From Segatella copri DSM 18205 (GTDB taxonomy: Bacteria; Bacteroidota; Bacteroidia; Bacteroidales; Bacteroidaceae), in assembly GCF_025151535.1 (NCBI RefSeq), contig NZ_CP102288.1, forward strand, positions 3,047,501-3,111,500: a stretch of DNA of 64,000 nt. The letters run 5' to 3'. Position numbers and translations under genes: made by a program. Below, one piece after another: positions 61,945-64,000 of this stretch (its first letter is position 1; every line of letters begins with the position of its first letter). The notes beneath the pieces were generated by a model. That model worked only from the letters and a program-made list of their open reading frames with translations, was not told the DNA's origin and made no database searches.

Positions 61945-62164
61945 ATATGGCTGTGTGGGGTTAAGAATATGGCTGTGTGGGGTTACGGATACGACTCCGT
62001 TGGGTTACGGATACGACTCCGTAGGCTAATGGAGACGTATCCTTCGGCTTGTCGAGATATCTGCGTCAGCTGACGGAGCTACTTGATTCAGCTGATTGAG
62101 CTACTTGCGTCAGCAGACAGAACCACTTATGTTAGCTGACTGAACTATATCAGTATTCAGTTGT
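61945..62164. repeat. Degenerate 22-bp tandem repeat, about ten units
   Basis: Cut every 22 bp from 61945, units line up as ATATGGCTGTGTGGGGTTAAG-, ATATGGCTGTGTGGGGTTACG-, ATACGACTCCGTTGGGTTAC-, ATACGACTCCGTAGGCTAAT-, AGACGTATCCTTCGGCTTGT-, AGATATCTGCGTCAGCTGAC-, AGCTACTTGATTCAGCTGAT- and so on. Neighbouring units are most alike and drift along the array. Several have dyad cores such as GTCAGCTGAC. Since 22 is not a multiple of three, it is not coding. Confidence 0.8.
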
Positions 62165-62446
62165 ATTACATGTGTATATTTTCTCTAACTTAATACCACA
62201 TCTGCCACACTTATACTTAACTCTTTGATTATAAGCGAATAACGAGTGGCAATAAGGGGTGTTTCTGTTGTCACCTTATTGCCACCTGTTGCCACATTTT
62301 GCCTAAAACCAGCAAAATATCGGTGTTTTAGATGGATTTTGGGGTGAAAACTAAGATGATATTGAGCAAAAACGCTGATTTTTCGGTTCAATATTAGGCT
62401 TTTTCAATCGTTTTTTGCAATTTTACTTGGCAACAAAGGAAGAAAA

Positions 62447-62556
62447 ATACGTTCCGATGCAGTAAAAAATGCGTCCCGATGTAGCATTTGCTACGTCCCG
62501 ACGCAGCAAAAGATACGTCCGGACGTAGTACAAGATACGTCGGGACGTAATTTCAG
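62447..62556. repeat. 22-bp tandem repeat, five units with palindromic core
   Basis: Units start at 62447, 62469, 62491, 62513 and 62535. Each holds an ACGTCC(C/G)GACGT-type dyad followed by A-rich sequence. Examples are CTACGTCCCGACGCAGCAAA and ATACGTCCGGACGTAGTACA. The period matches the array at 61945-62164. Confidence 0.88.
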
Positions 62557-62721
62557 CATTATGAAAACGGCTGCATAGAAACAAAAAAAAGTGTGTATTG
62601 AACTTGTTTTTGCAAACTGTAATCGGATGTGACAAAAAACCAACAATTAACTAAATTTATGAGCAAATATGCTAAAAAAGATAGATATTTCGTGTTAATT
62701 ATTTAAATTTTAAGCGATTAT

Positions 62722-62753
62722 CTTGGGCAAATAAGAAAATATTCGTAATTTTG
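62722..62753 (+). promoter_or_regulatory. Promoter of the second susC gene
   Basis: TAATTTTG at 62746-62753 with CTTG at 62722-62725 in the -33 position (20-bp spacer). The leader to ATG 62916 is long, about 160 nt. Confidence 0.6.
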
Positions 62754-62915
62754 CACCGATTTAAGTTAAATAGGTATTTCCATGCGTGCATTTTAGTGAA
62801 AGAATGTATAAATGGAGGGGCGAAGTGTTGCCCTGAGTGCTTTCGGCTTTTACCAAACGAGAAAAAAATGAGAAAAAATGATAATTATTAATTAATAAAC
62901 TTGAAACAAACAAGG

Positions 62916-64000
62916 ATGAGAAGATTAACTCTTTTACTTGTCTCACTTGTATTGTTGTCTATCCAATCGGTCTTGGCGCAGAGTTTCAGCGTCAAGGGTA
63001 CAGTCGTGTCTGCTGAAGACAACGAACCGATGATTGGTGTGACCATTATGCAAGAGGGAACATCAAATGGCGTAGTGACCGATATTGACGGTAACTATAC
63101 CATCGAAATTAAGGGTGCTTCGAAGGCTACGCTTGCCTACTCTTATGTGGGTTGCGTTACGCAGAAGCACGTTGTGAAAGCGCAGACTAATACGCTCAAC
63201 ATCACCCTTGCTTCGGATTCCAAGATGATGGATGAAGTGGTTGTGGTGGCGTATGGCGTGAGAAAGAAGGGAACCATTGCGGGTTCCGTGTCTGCCGTAA
63301 AGTCTGAAAAGATAGAAAATGTGCCGGCGGCAAGCTTCGACCAAGCTTTGCAGGGACAGAGTACTGGTTTGCAGGTCATCTCTTCTTCGGGTGAACCTAG
63401 CAAGGCGGCTACCTTCCAGATCCGTGGTACCAACTCTATCAACTCCGGCAAGTCGCCACTCTTTATCCTCGACGGCGTGCCAATCTCAAGTTCTGATTTC
63501 AATACCTTGAGTCCTAACGATATCGAAAGTATCTCTGTATTGAAGGATGCCTCTTCTACCTCAATCTATGGTGCACGTGCTGCCAATGGTGTGGTTGTCA
63601 TCACTTCCAAGCGAGGCTTGTCAATGGACAAGGCGAAGATTACGCTCCGTGCACAGTATGGTTTCTCTGAGTTGGCACAGACCAACTGGAAAATGATGAA
63701 TACCGACGAGCGTATCCAGTTTGAGAAAGAAGTAGGTCTGGATACAGGTAAGGATTACAATCTCCTTTCAAGAGTAAACGTAAACTGGCTGGACGAGGTG
63801 TTCAACGACCGCGCTCCGCTGCAGAGCTACGAACTCTCTATCAACCGTGCTACCGACCGCTTGAACTACTATGTTTCTGGTGGTTTCTACGATCAGGATG
63901 GTATCGCACAGAATTCAACCTTCCGCCGTTACAACATCCGCACCAATGCTGATGTAAAGGCTGGCAAGTGGTTGAAGGTAGGTACCAACACCATGGCTGC
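62916..64000 (+). CDS. SusC/RagA-type TonB-dependent transporter (5' part, cut by window edge)
   Basis: The frame is open from ATG 62916 to the right edge, about 361 residues. The signal peptide MRRLTLLLVSLVLLSIQSVL is followed by the regulatory domain (FSVKGTVVSAEDNEPMIGVT and GVVTDIDGNYTIEIKG). The plug domain has VVVVAYGVRKKGTIAGSVSA near 108, IRGTNSINSGKSPLFILDGV near 168 and LKDASSTSIYGARAANGVVV near 209. The barrel begins beyond this. It is clearly divergent from the SusC at 49206. A susD partner would be expected just past the edge. The substrate is unknown. Confidence 0.95.
   Translation, partial: MRRLTLLLVSLVLLSIQSVLAQSFSVKGTVVSAEDNEPMIGVTIMQEGTSNGVVTDIDGNYTIEIKGASKATLAYSYVGCVTQKHVVKAQTNTLNITLASDSKMMDEVVVVAYGVRKKGTIAGSVSAVKSEKIENVPAASFDQALQGQSTGLQVISSSGEPSKAATFQIRGTNSINSGKSPLFILDGVPISSSDFNTLSPNDIESISVLKDASSTSIYGARAANGVVVITSKRGLSMDKAKITLRAQYGFSELAQTNWKMMNTDERIQFEKEVGLDTGKDYNLLSRVNVNWLDEVFNDRAPLQSYELSINRATDRLNYYVSGGFYDQDGIAQNSTFRRYNIRTNADVKAGKWLKVGTNTMA

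Larger units (their letters stand above)
61916..62915. other. 1-kb non-coding region with two 22-bp-period repeat arrays
   Basis: No gene is supported. It holds an array at 61945-62164, a second at 62447-62556, and the promoter of the following susC gene. The 283 bp between the arrays shows only AT-rich sequence without recognisable signals. Confidence 0.7.

Noticed and set aside
62447..62556. 22-bp repeats as a CRISPR array
   Set aside because: The repeats are contiguous and imperfect with no unique spacers, and no cas gene is in the window.

Overview
The window is chromosomal DNA from a gut-type Bacteroidota, most likely Prevotella/Segatella (S. copri-like). The evidence is the Bacteroidota promoter signature (TTTG, about 20 bp, then TAnnTTTG) before many genes, the near absence of Shine-Dalgarno sequences, SusC/SusD pairs, a hybrid-two-component-like regulator, GlsA/GlsB glycine-lipid enzymes and the protein family content. 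Species assignment is inference.

Layout. 1-4.8 kb: 5' part of a GH95 fucosidase-type gene cut by the left edge, gyrB, rpsT behind a tRNA-Glu, and recO. 4.9-20.3 kb: a complete minus-strand division and cell-wall (dcw) cluster in the order rsmH, ftsL-like, ftsI, murE, mraY, murD, ftsW, murG, murC, ftsQ, ftsA, ftsZ, with overlapping or closely spaced genes and no mraZ at its head. 20.6-22.5 kb: glsA/glsB. 22.5-22.8 kb: a long inverted-repeat element. 22.8-29.5 kb: dgt, dut, a TPR protein, a DUF4292 lipoprotein and an EnvC-like amidase activator.

29.5-31.85 kb is a decayed island: a MITE-like element, a DUF4248 gene with an internal stop, a Rep-like initiator gene with two frameshifts, palindromes and 22-bp iteron-like repeats. 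31.9-34 kb holds a second, separately located ftsZ paralogue facing a conserved-looking unknown gene. 34.1-36.1 kb is a YeiH/LysR pair, followed by gene remnants (HAD hydrolase, RtcB). 37-41.8 kb: an M20 peptidase, an acyl-CoA synthetase, prfB, a 49-residue membrane protein and a CYTH protein. 42-44.8 kb: two tandem sodium-dependent transporters. 44.8-46.1 kb: a helix-hairpin-helix protein, tRNA-Pro and tRNA-Phe.

46.3-61.9 kb is a pectin/galactan utilisation locus: a small secreted protein and a PL1 pectate lyase, then susC-susD-susE-GH53-GH2, then a membrane-spanning regulator. The set fits import and degradation of beta-1,4-galactan side chains of pectin: surface binding and import by SusCDE, endo-cleavage by GH53, release of galactose by GH2. 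The regulator has the sensor of a hybrid two-component system fused to an AraC domain but lacks kinase and receiver domains. 61.9-62.9 kb is non-coding with two arrays of 22-bp-period repeats, followed by a second susC cut by the right edge.

The most unusual items are the extra FtsZ with a membrane-helix-like C-terminus, the kinase-less HTCS-like regulator, and the 22-bp-period arrays.
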